A DNA stretch of 64,000 nt from an uncultured Clostridia bacterium (GTDB taxonomy: Bacteria > Bacillota > Clostridia > TANB77 > CAG-508): the NCBI GenBank assembly GCA_934133165.1, contig CAKPAW010000006.1:1-64000 (forward strand), written 5' to 3'. Below, piece after piece: positions 35,581-47,400 of this stretch; the stretch's first letter is position 1, and every line of letters starts with the position of its first letter. The position numbers and the translations under genes were made by a program. The notes below the pieces were generated by a model. That model saw only the letters and a list, made by a program, of their open reading frames with translations. It was not told where the DNA came from and ran no database searches.

Positions 35581-38500
35581 ATGAAAGTAAAAAAATCAAA
35601 TAAAATGTTAGCAACAATGATGTTAATCTTAATAATATTTAGTGTAATACAACCTGTTTTTGCAGCATCTGGAAGTGGAACATGGTCAGGAGGTCAATAT
35701 GCTTCTGGTATGAAAACAACAGATAATGCAGGTGGAACAACAGGTGTACTAATAAGAAGATTAAACAACTTAAATACAGGAGAAAGAAGAACGGTATTCT
35801 GTGCAGAGCATGGAATAGATTTTAAGACAGGAGCATCATATAATGGAGTTTATTATACTCCAACTAATTCTAATATTAGAAAGGCTTGTAAAGTTGCTTA
35901 TTTAGGATGGTATAAAAATAACGGAGGTTATACAGTAGATGGTGGTATTTTAGCAAGTGATATGAAATGGGTAAAATGGGACTATGTATTTACTCAACAA
36001 TATATTTGGGAAATACTAGGACAAAGTAATGCAACATTTATTAATGCAGATGAGCAACAAGGGTATGTAGATTTTAAAAATAGAATAAATAACGAAATTG
36101 CAAGTATTGAAAGAAGACCTAGCTTTAATGGAAATACAATCACAATTCAAGCAGGAGAAACAAAAACAATAAACGACTCTAATGGGGTTCTTGCAGAATA
36201 TGGAACAATAGATAATACAAAAGATGGAATTAGATTTGTTCATCAGAATGGTAGTAATTCAATGACTATTTCAGTAGATGAAAATACAAATTTAGAGAAT
36301 TACAGAATTTCAGACAATACTTTTAGAGAGTGGGGAATGATAAAAAATGGAACAGAAGATAATGATACAATGGTTTATTTTGAATTTGCAGCAGGTGTGC
36401 AAAATCAATTATATTGTATGAGTTACAATGATCCAGTAACATTAAATTTTTCTTTAGCAATTGAAACATTTGGTAAATTAGAATTACAAAAATTAAATAC
36501 AAATGGAGATTTAGTAAATGGTGCAATATTTAATGTTACAGGACCAAATGGATATAATCAAGATATAACTGTTACTAATGGAAAAATAACTATAGATAAA
36601 TTAAGAAAAGGAATATATACGATTACTGAAAAATCAGCTCCTAATGGTTATTTATTAAATACACAGGCTTATAATGTTGAAGTGAAAGTAAATCAAACTG
36701 CAACTCAAGCAATAGTTAATAATGAGCCAACGGGAACAATCCAAGTAATTAAAAAAAGTGAACAAGGTGACTTAATAAAGGGTACAATATTCAAAGTTAT
36801 AGCAAATGAAAATATAAAAAATGTAGCAGGAACTAAAACATATTATACAGAAAGACAAGTAATTGCTAATATTACAACAGATAGTAATGGATTAGCAGAA
36901 ATTACAAATCTTCCACTAGGTAAATATATTGTAGAAGAAACACAAGCAACAACAGGATATTTAATAGATAATACTAAACACAATGTTACTTTATCTTATA
37001 AAGGACAAACAGAAAAAATCGTATTAGAAAGTTTTGAAAAAATTGATACTACACCAACAGGAGAAATAACTGTATATAAAACTGATAGTTATAATAACAG
37101 ACTAAAAGGTGCAGAAATTTCTTTATATGCAAGAGAAGATATAAAAAATGTTGCAGGTACTAAAACTTGGTATAAAAAAGGAGATTTAGTTACAAAAGCA
37201 ATTACAAATGATGATGGAATGGTAAAATTCTCTGATTTACATTTAGGAAAATACTATGTAAAAGAAACAAATGCTCCAGAGGGGTATTTATTAAATACAA
37301 AAGAATTTGATACAGAATTAAAATATAAAGATGCTAATACAAAAGTTATTTATATTGATGTTAATGGAATAAAAGATGAAGAACCAACAGGAACAATTAC
37401 AATAATAAAGAAAGATTCAGAAACTGGATCAGTACCACAAGGAGATGCAACATTTAATGGTGCAGTTTATAAGGTTTATGCAAATGAAGATATATACAAC
37501 AAAGCAAAAACTAAAAAATTCTATTCAAATGGAGATTTAGTTGCAACAAGAACTATGAATGAAAAAGGAGAAACAGAAGATATAACAAATCTTCCTTTAG
37601 GAAAGTATGTTGTTAAAGAGGAAACTGCTCCAATAGGATACATGTTAGATAAAAATACTTATAATGTAGAACTAAAATACAAAGACCAATATACAAAAGT
37701 AATAACAGATACTAAAACAAGTTTAGAGAATGTTAAGAAAATGGGAGTTCATATATTCAAATCTGGTATAAAAGAAAATTCTGGAGAAACACCAGGATTA
37801 GAGGGTGCAGAATTTACTATAAAATTAAATTCAGCAGTAGAAAGAGCTTATGCACAAGGCTACACTTATGCAGAAGTTTGGAATGGAATTGATGAAAACG
37901 GAAACCAAGTAAAAGTTGATAGCAAAAGAGTAGCAGAAGCACAAGTAATAGCTCCTAGTTATGAAACAATAAAAACAGATAAAGATGGAAACGCATATAC
38001 TCAAAAGAACTTACCTTATGGAAAATATATAGTTAAAGAAACTAAAACACCAATAGATTATGAAACAGCAGTTGATTTTACATTTTCTATTACAGATGAT
38101 GAGTCAGAAGTCAAAGAAATAGCAAAAAAAACAAAACATTTAGTAGTAAATAATGAACAATTAGAAACATATATTAAGTTAATCAAAAAAGACTTAAAAA
38201 CAGGAAAACTTGTTACATTAAATTCTACAACATTTGAGATAAAAGCAACAAAAGATATATATGATAGAGCTACTAAAAAGATATTATTCAAAAAAGGAGA
38301 ATCTATTTCTCAAAAAATTGGAAATACAACATACACATCATTTACAACAAATGCAGATAATATAGTTGTTCCAGATAGCTCATTTAATAGTAAAAATGAT
38401 GATAAAGCAACAATTACAACACCTTTAAAATTACCAGTAGGAAGTTACGAAATAACAGAAATAAAAGTTCCAACAGGCTTTTTACAATTAGATAAATCAG

Positions 38501-40413
38501 TTACATTTGAAATTAAAAATGTAAAAGATTATGACACAGACAAAGATGGAGATTTTATAAAAGAAGTCGTTGTTAAAAATGAGCAACCAACAGGAACTAT
38601 TAAATTGGATAAAACTATTGCATTAAGAGAAGATGCAGATACATCTTTAATTGATACATCAGACTTATCTGGTATAGAATTTAAACTTTCAGCAAAAGAA
38701 AATATTATAGATATGGCAGATGGTAGTGTAATTTACAAAAAGGGACAAGAGATTAAAAAATATAATCTGACTAAAGATGGAAAATTATCAATAACAAATC
38801 TTCCAATGGGAACTTATGAAATAGTTGAAACTAAAACATTAGATGGACTTGTTTTAAATACAACAAAATATGAAGTTAAGTTTGAGCAAAAAGATTTAAC
38901 TACAAAGATATATGAAACAAAATTAGATATTTCAAATGATACAACATTAGTTGAATTTTCTAAAACTGATATTACTGGAGATAAAGAACTAATAGGAGCA
39001 AAACTTACAGTATTAGATAATGAAAATAATATTATAGATACATGGACATCAACAGAAAAAACACATAAAATTGAAGGTTTAACAATAGGAAAAGAATACA
39101 CACTAAAAGAAGAAATCGCTCCAGATGGTTATGTAGTTGCTACAAGTATTAAATTTACAATAAAAGATACTAATGAAATTCAAAAAGTAGTTATGATTGA
39201 TAAAATAGTAGAAATGAGTAAAGTTGATATTGCAGGAGAAGAAATTGAAGGTGCAACAATTCAAGTTTTAGACAAAGACAATAAAGTTGTTGATGAATGG
39301 GTTTCTAGTAAAGAACCACATAAAATCAAAAATTTAGTTGAGGGAGAAACTTATACATTACATGAAGAAAAAGTTGCAGATTCTTATGTAAAAGCAACTG
39401 ATGTTGAATTTATTGTAACAACAGATAGAGAAACACAAAAAGTAGTTATGATAGACAAAATAGTAGAAATGAGCAAAGTTGATATTGCAGGAGAAGAAAT
39501 TGAAGGTACAACAATTCAAGTATTAGATAAAGACAACAAAGTAGTTGATGAATGGGTATCTGGTAAAGAACCACACAAAATCAAAAATTTAGTTGAAGGA
39601 GAAACTTATACATTACACGAAGAAATAGTTGCAGATTCTTATGTAAAAGCAACTGATGTTGAATTTATTGTAACAACAGATAAAGAAACACAAAAAGTAG
39701 TTATGATTGATAAATTAGTAGAAATAACTAAAACAGATATAACAAATGGAAATGAACTAGAGGGTGCAGAACTAGAAGTAACAGATGAAGATGGTAATAC
39801 AATAGATAAATGGACATCAACTAAAGAACCTCATAAAGTAAAAGGTTTAGAAGAAGGTAAAACATATATCTTAAAAGAAACTACTGCTCCTTATGGTTAT
39901 GAAATTACTGAAGAAATAAAATTCACAGTAAGAACTGACAAAGAAACTCAAAAAATAGAAATGAAAGATATGCCAATACTAAAAAATGTAAAGGTAATTA
40001 AGATTGATACTGAAACAAAAGAAGTTATTAAAGATAAATTCATATTTGCAATATACGAAGATCCAGAATGTACAAAACTTATTAAAGAGGTTAAATCTAA
40101 TTCAGAAGATGGAACAGCTTTATTTGAAGAATTAAGATATGGAACATATTACATTAAAGAAATAAAAGCACCAAAAGATTATGAATTATCAAACAAAATT
40201 GTTAAAGTTGAAATCAATGACAAAGGTATATTCGTAGATGATACACAAGTAGAAGAAACTGAAAATACAATAGAATTTACTTTTGAAAATAAAAAGATAG
40301 AAGTTCCTAAAACTGGAGTTGAAAGCAAAATAAAATTATTTGCTAGTGCAATAATTCTATCTTTACTAGGAATAGTCTATATTATTAAGCGTAAACAAAA
40401 TAAAGATAAATAA
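35581..40413 (+). CDS. giant thioester/Cna-B (SpaA-type) surface adhesin with sortase signal
   Basis: The protein has 1610 residues. A signal peptide ends near residue 28 (VFAA). A thioester domain follows, with the reactive Cys in FCAEHG (C74) and the Gln in FTQQYIWE (139/140), the pair that forms an internal thioester in TQXA-type adhesins. Then come about 12 Cna-B/SpaA repeats, many with K near the start and E in LPxGxYxxxE-type strands for isopeptide bonds. The C-terminus is VPKTG, a hydrophobic helix and a basic tail, a variant LPxTG sorting signal. It should be wall-anchored by a sortase, possibly the one at 61305. It may bind recipient or host surfaces covalently. Confidence 0.88.
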   Translation: MKVKKSNKMLATMMLILIIFSVIQPVFAASGSGTWSGGQYASGMKTTDNAGGTTGVLIRRLNNLNTGERRTVFCAEHGIDFKTGASYNGVYYTPTNSNIRKACKVAYLGWYKNNGGYTVDGGILASDMKWVKWDYVFTQQYIWEILGQSNATFINADEQQGYVDFKNRINNEIASIERRPSFNGNTITIQAGETKTINDSNGVLAEYGTIDNTKDGIRFVHQNGSNSMTISVDENTNLENYRISDNTFREWGMIKNGTEDNDTMVYFEFAAGVQNQLYCMSYNDPVTLNFSLAIETFGKLELQKLNTNGDLVNGAIFNVTGPNGYNQDITVTNGKITIDKLRKGIYTITEKSAPNGYLLNTQAYNVEVKVNQTATQAIVNNEPTGTIQVIKKSEQGDLIKGTIFKVIANENIKNVAGTKTYYTERQVIANITTDSNGLAEITNLPLGKYIVEETQATTGYLIDNTKHNVTLSYKGQTEKIVLESFEKIDTTPTGEITVYKTDSYNNRLKGAEISLYAREDIKNVAGTKTWYKKGDLVTKAITNDDGMVKFSDLHLGKYYVKETNAPEGYLLNTKEFDTELKYKDANTKVIYIDVNGIKDEEPTGTITIIKKDSETGSVPQGDATFNGAVYKVYANEDIYNKAKTKKFYSNGDLVATRTMNEKGETEDITNLPLGKYVVKEETAPIGYMLDKNTYNVELKYKDQYTKVITDTKTSLENVKKMGVHIFKSGIKENSGETPGLEGAEFTIKLNSAVERAYAQGYTYAEVWNGIDENGNQVKVDSKRVAEAQVIAPSYETIKTDKDGNAYTQKNLPYGKYIVKETKTPIDYETAVDFTFSITDDESEVKEIAKKTKHLVVNNEQLETYIKLIKKDLKTGKLVTLNSTTFEIKATKDIYDRATKKILFKKGESISQKIGNTTYTSFTTNADNIVVPDSSFNSKNDDKATITTPLKLPVGSYEITEIKVPTGFLQLDKSVTFEIKNVKDYDTDKDGDFIKEVVVKNEQPTGTIKLDKTIALREDADTSLIDTSDLSGIEFKLSAKENIIDMADGSVIYKKGQEIKKYNLTKDGKLSITNLPMGTYEIVETKTLDGLVLNTTKYEVKFEQKDLTTKIYETKLDISNDTTLVEFSKTDITGDKELIGAKLTVLDNENNIIDTWTSTEKTHKIEGLTIGKEYTLKEEIAPDGYVVATSIKFTIKDTNEIQKVVMIDKIVEMSKVDIAGEEIEGATIQVLDKDNKVVDEWVSSKEPHKIKNLVEGETYTLHEEKVADSYVKATDVEFIVTTDRETQKVVMIDKIVEMSKVDIAGEEIEGTTIQVLDKDNKVVDEWVSGKEPHKIKNLVEGETYTLHEEIVADSYVKATDVEFIVTTDKETQKVVMIDKLVEITKTDITNGNELEGAELEVTDEDGNTIDKWTSTKEPHKVKGLEEGKTYILKETTAPYGYEITEEIKFTVRTDKETQKIEMKDMPILKNVKVIKIDTETKEVIKDKFIFAIYEDPECTKLIKEVKSNSEDGTALFEELRYGTYYIKEIKAPKDYELSNKIVKVEINDKGIFVDDTQVEETENTIEFTFENKKIEVPKTGVESKIKLFASAIILSLLGIVYIIKRKQNKDK
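39193..39702 (+). repeat. two tandem 255-bp units in the adhesin gene
   Basis: Units 39193-39447 and 39448-39702 encode almost the same 85 residues (only a few differences, such as A/T, S/G, K/I and R/K). Many codons differ silently between them. A more diverged unit follows from 39703. Confidence 0.85.
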
Positions 40414-40422
40414 TAAATGACG

Positions 40423-40448
40423 GAGAGCTAGATTATTAGCTCTCTTTT
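40423..40448 (+). terminator. intrinsic terminator after the adhesin gene
   Basis: An 8-bp perfect stem (GAGAGCTA/TAGCTCTC, 40423-40430 with 40437-40444), a 6-base loop and a short T run. Confidence 0.65.
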
Positions 40449-40473
40449 GAATATTTGAAAGGAATGAGTGAAA

Positions 40474-41130
40474 ATGATTAAATTAGATAAATTAGAAAAA
40501 TTAGGTTGGGACTCTTTATCATTTAGAGCATATATTGTTAGACCTGAATTAGAATATGTAACAGAAGATGTAGAAACACATATAGAAGGGATGGATTTAG
40601 ATAGTCAATACATAACAGATTTCTTTATAAATATATATGTTACTAATCTTGATGAAGATGAAAAAATGCAAATAGGTTCTGTAAAAGGTAGATTTTTTCT
40701 TCCTATGGATTTTACAAGGTTTGGTATAACATTGAATAATGTAGCAGATTGTAGAGGTTGGGATTTTGGTGCTATGGCTTCAGCTATAATTGGAAAGGAT
40801 GGCAATATCAAACCAGAAGTAGCTGATGAAACTGATACAATAGTTTATATAGAGGACTTTTATATAAACAAACAATTTAGAAATTGTGGTATAGGCAGTT
40901 ATATATTAGATAATATAGAAGACATATTGTATTTCTATGCAAATACAGTTATAAATAAAATAATAGTTTTACCACAACCAAGAGTAGTAAATAAAAGTAA
41001 AGAACTTCAAAATATTTCAGAAAAAAATAAGAAGAAAGATTTAATTATGAAAAAATTAGTTTCTTTTTATGAAGAAAATGGATTTGAATTTATTAAAAAT
41101 ACAAAATATATGTTAAAAAAAATAAGGTAA
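40474..41130 (+). CDS. GNAT-like acetyltransferase
   Basis: The product has 218 residues. The first 100 do not match a known motif. IEDFYINKQFRNCGIGSYIL (about residues 129-148) looks like the acetyl-CoA binding strand and loop of GNAT enzymes (RxxGIG), and FYEENGFEFIKN near the C-terminus is a typical GNAT ending. The ATG at 40474 is chosen over a GTG at 40468, because GAAAGGA lies 10 bases upstream. The substrate is unknown. It sits between two terminator-like hairpins in the element. Confidence 0.62.
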   Translation: MIKLDKLEKLGWDSLSFRAYIVRPELEYVTEDVETHIEGMDLDSQYITDFFINIYVTNLDEDEKMQIGSVKGRFFLPMDFTRFGITLNNVADCRGWDFGAMASAIIGKDGNIKPEVADETDTIVYIEDFYINKQFRNCGIGSYILDNIEDILYFYANTVINKIIVLPQPRVVNKSKELQNISEKNKKKDLIMKKLVSFYEENGFEFIKNTKYMLKKIR

Positions 41131-41197
41131 ATATTTATAGAATTAAGGGGTAGAGAAATCTAGCTCTTTTTAATTTGTTAAAAATAGGAGGTGTGAA

Positions 41198-41425
41198 ATG
41201 CCTAGAAGAAGAAACTTAAGAATGGAAACATATAACAAGTTAATAAGTATTGGAAAATCAACAGAAAAAGATATTTCAAATTTAAAAATAGAAGATTTAA
41301 AAGAAATAACGAAAGATCCTGATGTTTTGAATATTATTGCTTTACGAGAGTTTATTAAAGACCATAATACAATAGGGTATTTCAATTATCAAGAAACGAG
41401 AAAGGAGGAAACCGATGGCGAATAA
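41198..41425 (+). CDS. small basic protein upstream of the methylase-helicase
   Basis: This 75-residue protein starts MPRRRNLRMETYNKLI and is mostly helical with mixed charge. TAGGAGGTG precedes the ATG. Its last 11 bases overlap the start of the methylase-helicase gene, suggesting translational coupling. No family is recognised. Confidence 0.6.
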   Translation: MPRRRNLRMETYNKLISIGKSTEKDISNLKIEDLKEITKDPDVLNIIALREFIKDHNTIGYFNYQETRKEETDGE

Positions 41426-44400
41426 ATATCAACTAATAAATGAAATGGCAAGTGAAACATTGAAAGAAATTACTCAAAATGGAGAAAGTTGGATTAAGTT
41501 TTTAAATACGGCGAGTAACAATTACAAGTATTCTTTTAATGAGCAAGTGTTAATATATGCTCAAAAACCAAATGCTACTGCTTGTGCAGATATAGAAACT
41601 TGGAATAAAAAATTACGAAGATGGGTTAATAAGGGGGCAAAAGGTATTGCCTTATTATCAATGGAAAATGGCAGAAATGTATTAAGACATGTTTTTGATA
41701 TTTCAGATACACATAGTGGTATAAATAAAGATTTTAAGTTATGGGAAATAAAACCTTCTTATGAAAATGGAATTATAGAAACACTAGAAAATAGTTTTGG
41801 AAATTTAGAAGTTAAATCTAATTTAGCAGAAGCAATATATTCAGCATCTATAAATTTAGTTGAAGATAATTATCAAGATTATTTAGTTGATTTAAAAGAA
41901 GTTTTAGATGGTAGCTTATTAGAGGGAATGCAAGATATAGATTTAGAGGGAAACTTTATTGTATTACTTGCAAAATCAATATCATATATGGCAATGAAAA
42001 GATGTGACATTGATCCAACAGAACATTTTAATGTATCGGATTTTGAAATGATTAGTAGTTTTAATAATAAAAGAGTTGTTTCAAGATTAGGTGCAGCAAT
42101 AAGTGATATTGCAGAACAAGAATTAAGAGAAATCTATTCTAGTGTTATAAATTATGAAAAAAATTATAAATTAACAAATCGTACATTTGTTAATAATGAA
42201 AAAATAAATTATCATAATAATGAAGAAAAAAATAATGAAGAAAAAAATAATGAAGGGAGAAATGATTATGATAGAATTAACATACAATCAAATGGGAGAT
42301 TACCAAATACCACAAGTAGCATTACCAAAAACGAAGAAAATGGCACAGGGGAGATTCTCAAGAATGAGGGAGAAATTCCTAAAAGAACACAAAAGAGGGT
42401 TATACGAGGAATTAATGTTAGATGGCAAGATGGAAGAACATTTAGGAGAAATAGAGCAAACAGCCCAAAAGAGAATGAAACAGATAATAACAAGTCTAGC
42501 AGAGAAGAATCAAATAACAGAGGAAATGAAAAGAGAGAATCAAATGAGTTGGGTACAAGCAATGAACTCAATAAAGAACCAAGCCGAAGAAATGATAATG
42601 TCAGAGCTAATTTACAATTAAATCTTTTTGAAGATACCTATGTACCACCAATTAAGGAATTACCAAGTGTAGATACACAAATAAATAGTATTCAAGCACA
42701 AGCAGAAGTAGAAAATACTCCTGCTTTTTCTTTTACTCAAGAAATGATAGATAAAACACTTATTGAGGGCAGTAATTTTTCACATAGCAAATATAGAATT
42801 TATGAACAATTTAAAAGAAGTTTATCAGCAAAAGAAAATATAATATTTCTAAAACATGAATATGGAATAGGAGGTTCAAGTTCTGCATATTCTGGTGCAG
42901 ATTTTGGACAAGAGCATGATAGCAAAGGAATAAAGTTATATAAAGGCTATAAAGATGATAGAGTAGAGCTACTAATAAATTGGAGTAATGTTGAACAAAG
43001 GCTTAAAGAAATTATTAGATTAGATAGATATTTTAATGATGAAGAAAAAATAAAATATCAAGAATGGCTAGAAAATGACTATGAAAAAGAAAAATGGATG
43101 CTAGATAGAGGGTTAAAAGAAAATACAAATGATTTTATAGATATATCTAGTATAAATATTGAAAAAAATTATAAGTTGAGTAATGGAAATTACTTTCACT
43201 TTCATACAAATGATGAGGGATATTATTATGCAATATATGACAACAGGGGAACAGAAATTGATGGTGGACTTTTAGAATATTCAGAAAATGCAGATAAAAA
43301 GACTTTAGACGATATTAGAAAAGACTTAGCAAAATTTACTGATATTACAGAATTAGCAGATACAAACCTAGAAGAAGTTAGTCAAGAATTTATTGATAAT
43401 TTAGAACAAGAGGCAGAATTAAAAGATATTGCTGATAGAGTTGAAACTCAAATAATTGCTAATGCTATTAGTGCAGTAAAAGAATTAAGCGAAGATCCAA
43501 AAACACAATTTAAAATAGGACAAATTATTTATTTAGAAAGTGATAGAAAATATAGAGTTGAAGCTATTAACAAAGAATTAGATGAAATTGTTTTGTTAGA
43601 CCAAACAATGTTAGAAAATGCACATTATCCAATTATGAGAAATGAAAGTTATTTACGAGCAGTTTCACTTTATCATAGTAATGAAAGAAACTTTGAAAAA
43701 GAAATTACTACTAATAAACAGGAAATAGTAGAACTAAAACCTAAACAAGAAAAGGTTAATTATCACATTGATGATAAATTATTAGGAGAAGGTACACCAA
43801 AAGAAAAAGTAAGAAGAAATATTGAAGCAATAAAACTTTTGCATAAATTAGAAGATGAAAATAGATTAGCAAATTCAGAAGAACAGAATATTTTGTCGAA
43901 ATATGTCGGTTGGGGTGGACTACCAGATGTGTTTGATGAAAGTAAAGATAATTGGAGCGAAGAATATAACGAATTAAAAGAAATTCTTACAGATGAAGAA
44001 TATAAGTCTGCAAGAGCTTCTACTTTAACTGCTTTTTATACACCACCAGTAGTTATAAATGCAATATATGACACTCTAAAAAGCATGGGTGTTGAACAAG
44101 CAAATATTCTTGAACCAAGTTGTGGTACAGGAAATTTTTTAGGAATGTTGCCACAAGAAATGCAAAGCTCAAAACTATATGGAGTAGAACTTGATTCCAT
44201 AAGTGGTAAGATAGCAAAACAATTATATCAAAAAGCAAATATTAAAGTTCAAGGTTATGAAAAAGCAGATTTACCAGACTCGTTTTTTGATATAGCAATA
44301 GGAAATGTGCCATTTGGAGATTTCAAAGTTAATGATAAAAGATATGATAAAAATAATTTTCTAATACACGATTATTTCTTTGCTAAAACTTTAGATAAAG

Positions 44401-47400
44401 TTAGACCAGGAGGAGTAATTGCATTTATTACTTCAAAAGGAACAATGGATAAAGCAAGTCCAGAGGTTAGAAAGTATTTAGCACAAAGAGCAGACCTTTT
44501 AGGTGCTATTAGATTACCAGATAATACTTTTACAAAGAATGCAGGAACAAAAGTAACATCAGATATTATCTTCTTACAAAAAAGAGAAAATTTGACCGAT
44601 ATAATGCCAGATTGGGTATATCTTGATAGAGATGAAAACAATATTACAATGAATAAATATTTTGTAGATAATCCAGATATGATATTAGGAAAAATGGAAA
44701 TGGTATCTACTGCTTATGGCTATGATTCAACTTGTAAAGCAGAAGAAAACACAAATTTAGAAGAACAATTAAATTATGCGATAACTAATATACATGGAGA
44801 ATTACAGAATAATAGTATTGAAAATGAAATTGAACAAGAAGACACATCAATACCTGCAATTCCAACTGTTAAGAATTATTCTTATGCAATAGTAGATGAT
44901 AAATTGTATTTTAGAGAAAATTCAAAAATGATATTACAAGATGAGTTACCTTTAACGGCACAAAATAGAATAAAAGGTTTAATTTTGTTAAGAGAACAGG
45001 TAAGAGAATTAATTGATTTTCAAATGGAAGATTATTCAGATGAGGAAATTCATATTGCACAAGCAAAATTAAATGAATTATATGATAGATTTACAAAAGA
45101 ATATGGCTTAATAAATTCAAGAGCAAATGAAACAGCATTTTCTAATGATAGTAGTTATTTCTTATTATGCTCACTTGAAAAGATAGATGGAGAGGGTAAT
45201 TTTGTAGGAAAAGCTGATATATTTAGCAAAAGAACTATAAAAGCTAAAAAGAAAGTATTACAAGTAGATACTCCAGATGAGGCTTTGATTTTATCTATAC
45301 AAGATAAGGCAAAAGTTGATTTAGATTATATGCAACAATTATGCAAGATAGACAAAGAAGAAATAATAAATAGTTTAGAGGGTGTTATATTTAAAGTACC
45401 TGATTATGAAAATACAAACAATTGGGTAACTGCTGATGAATATTTATCTGGTAATGTTAGAGAAAAACTAAAAGTTGCAGAACAATTTGCAAAAGAAGAT
45501 TCTAGTTTTAATATAAATGTTGAAAAATTAAAAGAGGTTATTCCAAAAGACCTTACTGCAAGTGAAATCGGAATTAAGTTAGGCTCAACATGGATACCTC
45601 CAGAAATCATTAGAAAGTTTATTTTTGAATTGCTAGATACACCAAGCTATAATAGATGGGATATTCATGTTAAATATTCTAACATAACTGCTGAATGGTA
45701 TATTGATGGAAAAAGTAATGACAGAAATAATGTAAAAGCATATACAACTTATGGTACATCAAGAATAAATGCATACAAAATAATAGAACAGACACTTAAT
45801 CTAAAAGATGTAAAAATATTTGATACATTTATAGATGACGAGGGAAGAAAGCAAAGAGTATTAAACAGAAAAGAAACTGCAATAGCTTGTAGTAAACAAG
45901 ATGCAATAAAAGAAGCATTCTTAAATTGGGTATGGGAAGATCCAGAAAGAAGAAATCATTTAGTAAGACTTTATAATGATAAATTTAATTGTATTAGACC
46001 AAGAGAATATGATGGCTCTCATATAGGTTTTGTAGGAATGAATCCAGAGATAAAATTAAGAACACATCAACTTAATGCAGTAGCACATGTTTTATATGGT
46101 AATAATACATTATTAGCACACGAAGTTGGTGCAGGAAAGACATTTGAGATGGTTGCAGCTGCAATGGAAAGTAAGAGATTAGGTTTATGTAATAAGTCTT
46201 TATTTGTAGTTCCAAATCATATTATAGAGCAGTTTGCAAGTGAGTTTTTACAACTTTATCCAAGTGCTAATATTCTAGTTGCTACCAAAAAAGATTTTGA
46301 AACTAAAAACAGAAAGAAATTTTGTAGTAGGATAGCAACAGGAGAATTTGATGCAGTAATTATTGGACATTCACAATTTGAAAGAATACCAATGTCAATA
46401 GAAAGACAAATTGCATTATTAGAAGAACAAATAAGTGATATTACAAAAGGAATTGCCTCTGAAAAAAATAATAGAGGAGAAAACTATACTATTAAACAAA
46501 TGGAGAAAACAAGAAAATCATTAGAAACTAGATTAGAGAAATTACATAAGGAAGAAAGAAAAGATGATGTTGTAACATTTGAAGAATTAGGTGTAGATAA
46601 ATTATTTGTTGATGAAGCTCATAATTATAAGAATTTGTTTTTATATACGAAAATGCGTAATGTAGGTGGAATAGCACAAACTGAAGCACAAAAATCTTCC
46701 GACCTTTTTATGAAATGCAGGTATTTAGATGAGATAACAGGCGGCAAAGGTTCTGTATTTGCTACTGGAACTCCAGTAAGTAATTCAATGGCAGAACTTT
46801 ATACAATGCAGAGATATTTACAATATACAGGACTAAAAGAAAATAGTTTAGAGCATTTTGATAATTGGGCAAGTACATTTGGAGAAACAGTTACTGCAAT
46901 AGAACTTGCACCAGAGGGGACAGGATATAGAGCAAAAACAAGATTTGCAAAATTTCACAATTTACCAGAGTTAATGTTTATGTTCAAAGAGGTAGCAGAT
47001 ATTCAAACTGCTGAAACATTAAATTTACCAACACCAGAATTTGAAAATATAAATGTAGTTGTAAAACCAAGTGAAATACAGCAAGAAATGGTTAAGGCTT
47101 TAGGAGAAAGAGCAGAGAAAATAAGGTCAAGAACAGTTGATGCAACAGAAGATAATATGCTTAAAATTACAAATGAGGGTAGAAAACTTGCACTAGACCA
47201 ACGACTTATGAATCCTTTATTACCAGATTCAGAAAGTAGTAAAGTAAATTCATGTGCAGAAAATGTTTATAGAATATGGGATGAAAATAGTGATAAGAAA
47301 TCAACTCAACTTGTATTTTGCGATTTATCAACACCAAAAGACTTAAAAGGCTATGAAAAAGAAGAATTTACAGATGTATATAATGAGTTAAAGAAAAAGC

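Noticed and set aside
39193..39702. CRISPR-like array
   Set aside because: The 255-bp units are in-frame protein repeats with no short repeat-spacer pattern.
41147..41172. Terminator before the 41198 gene
   Set aside because: Only a 4-bp stem can form before the T run; much weaker than the other hairpins of the element.
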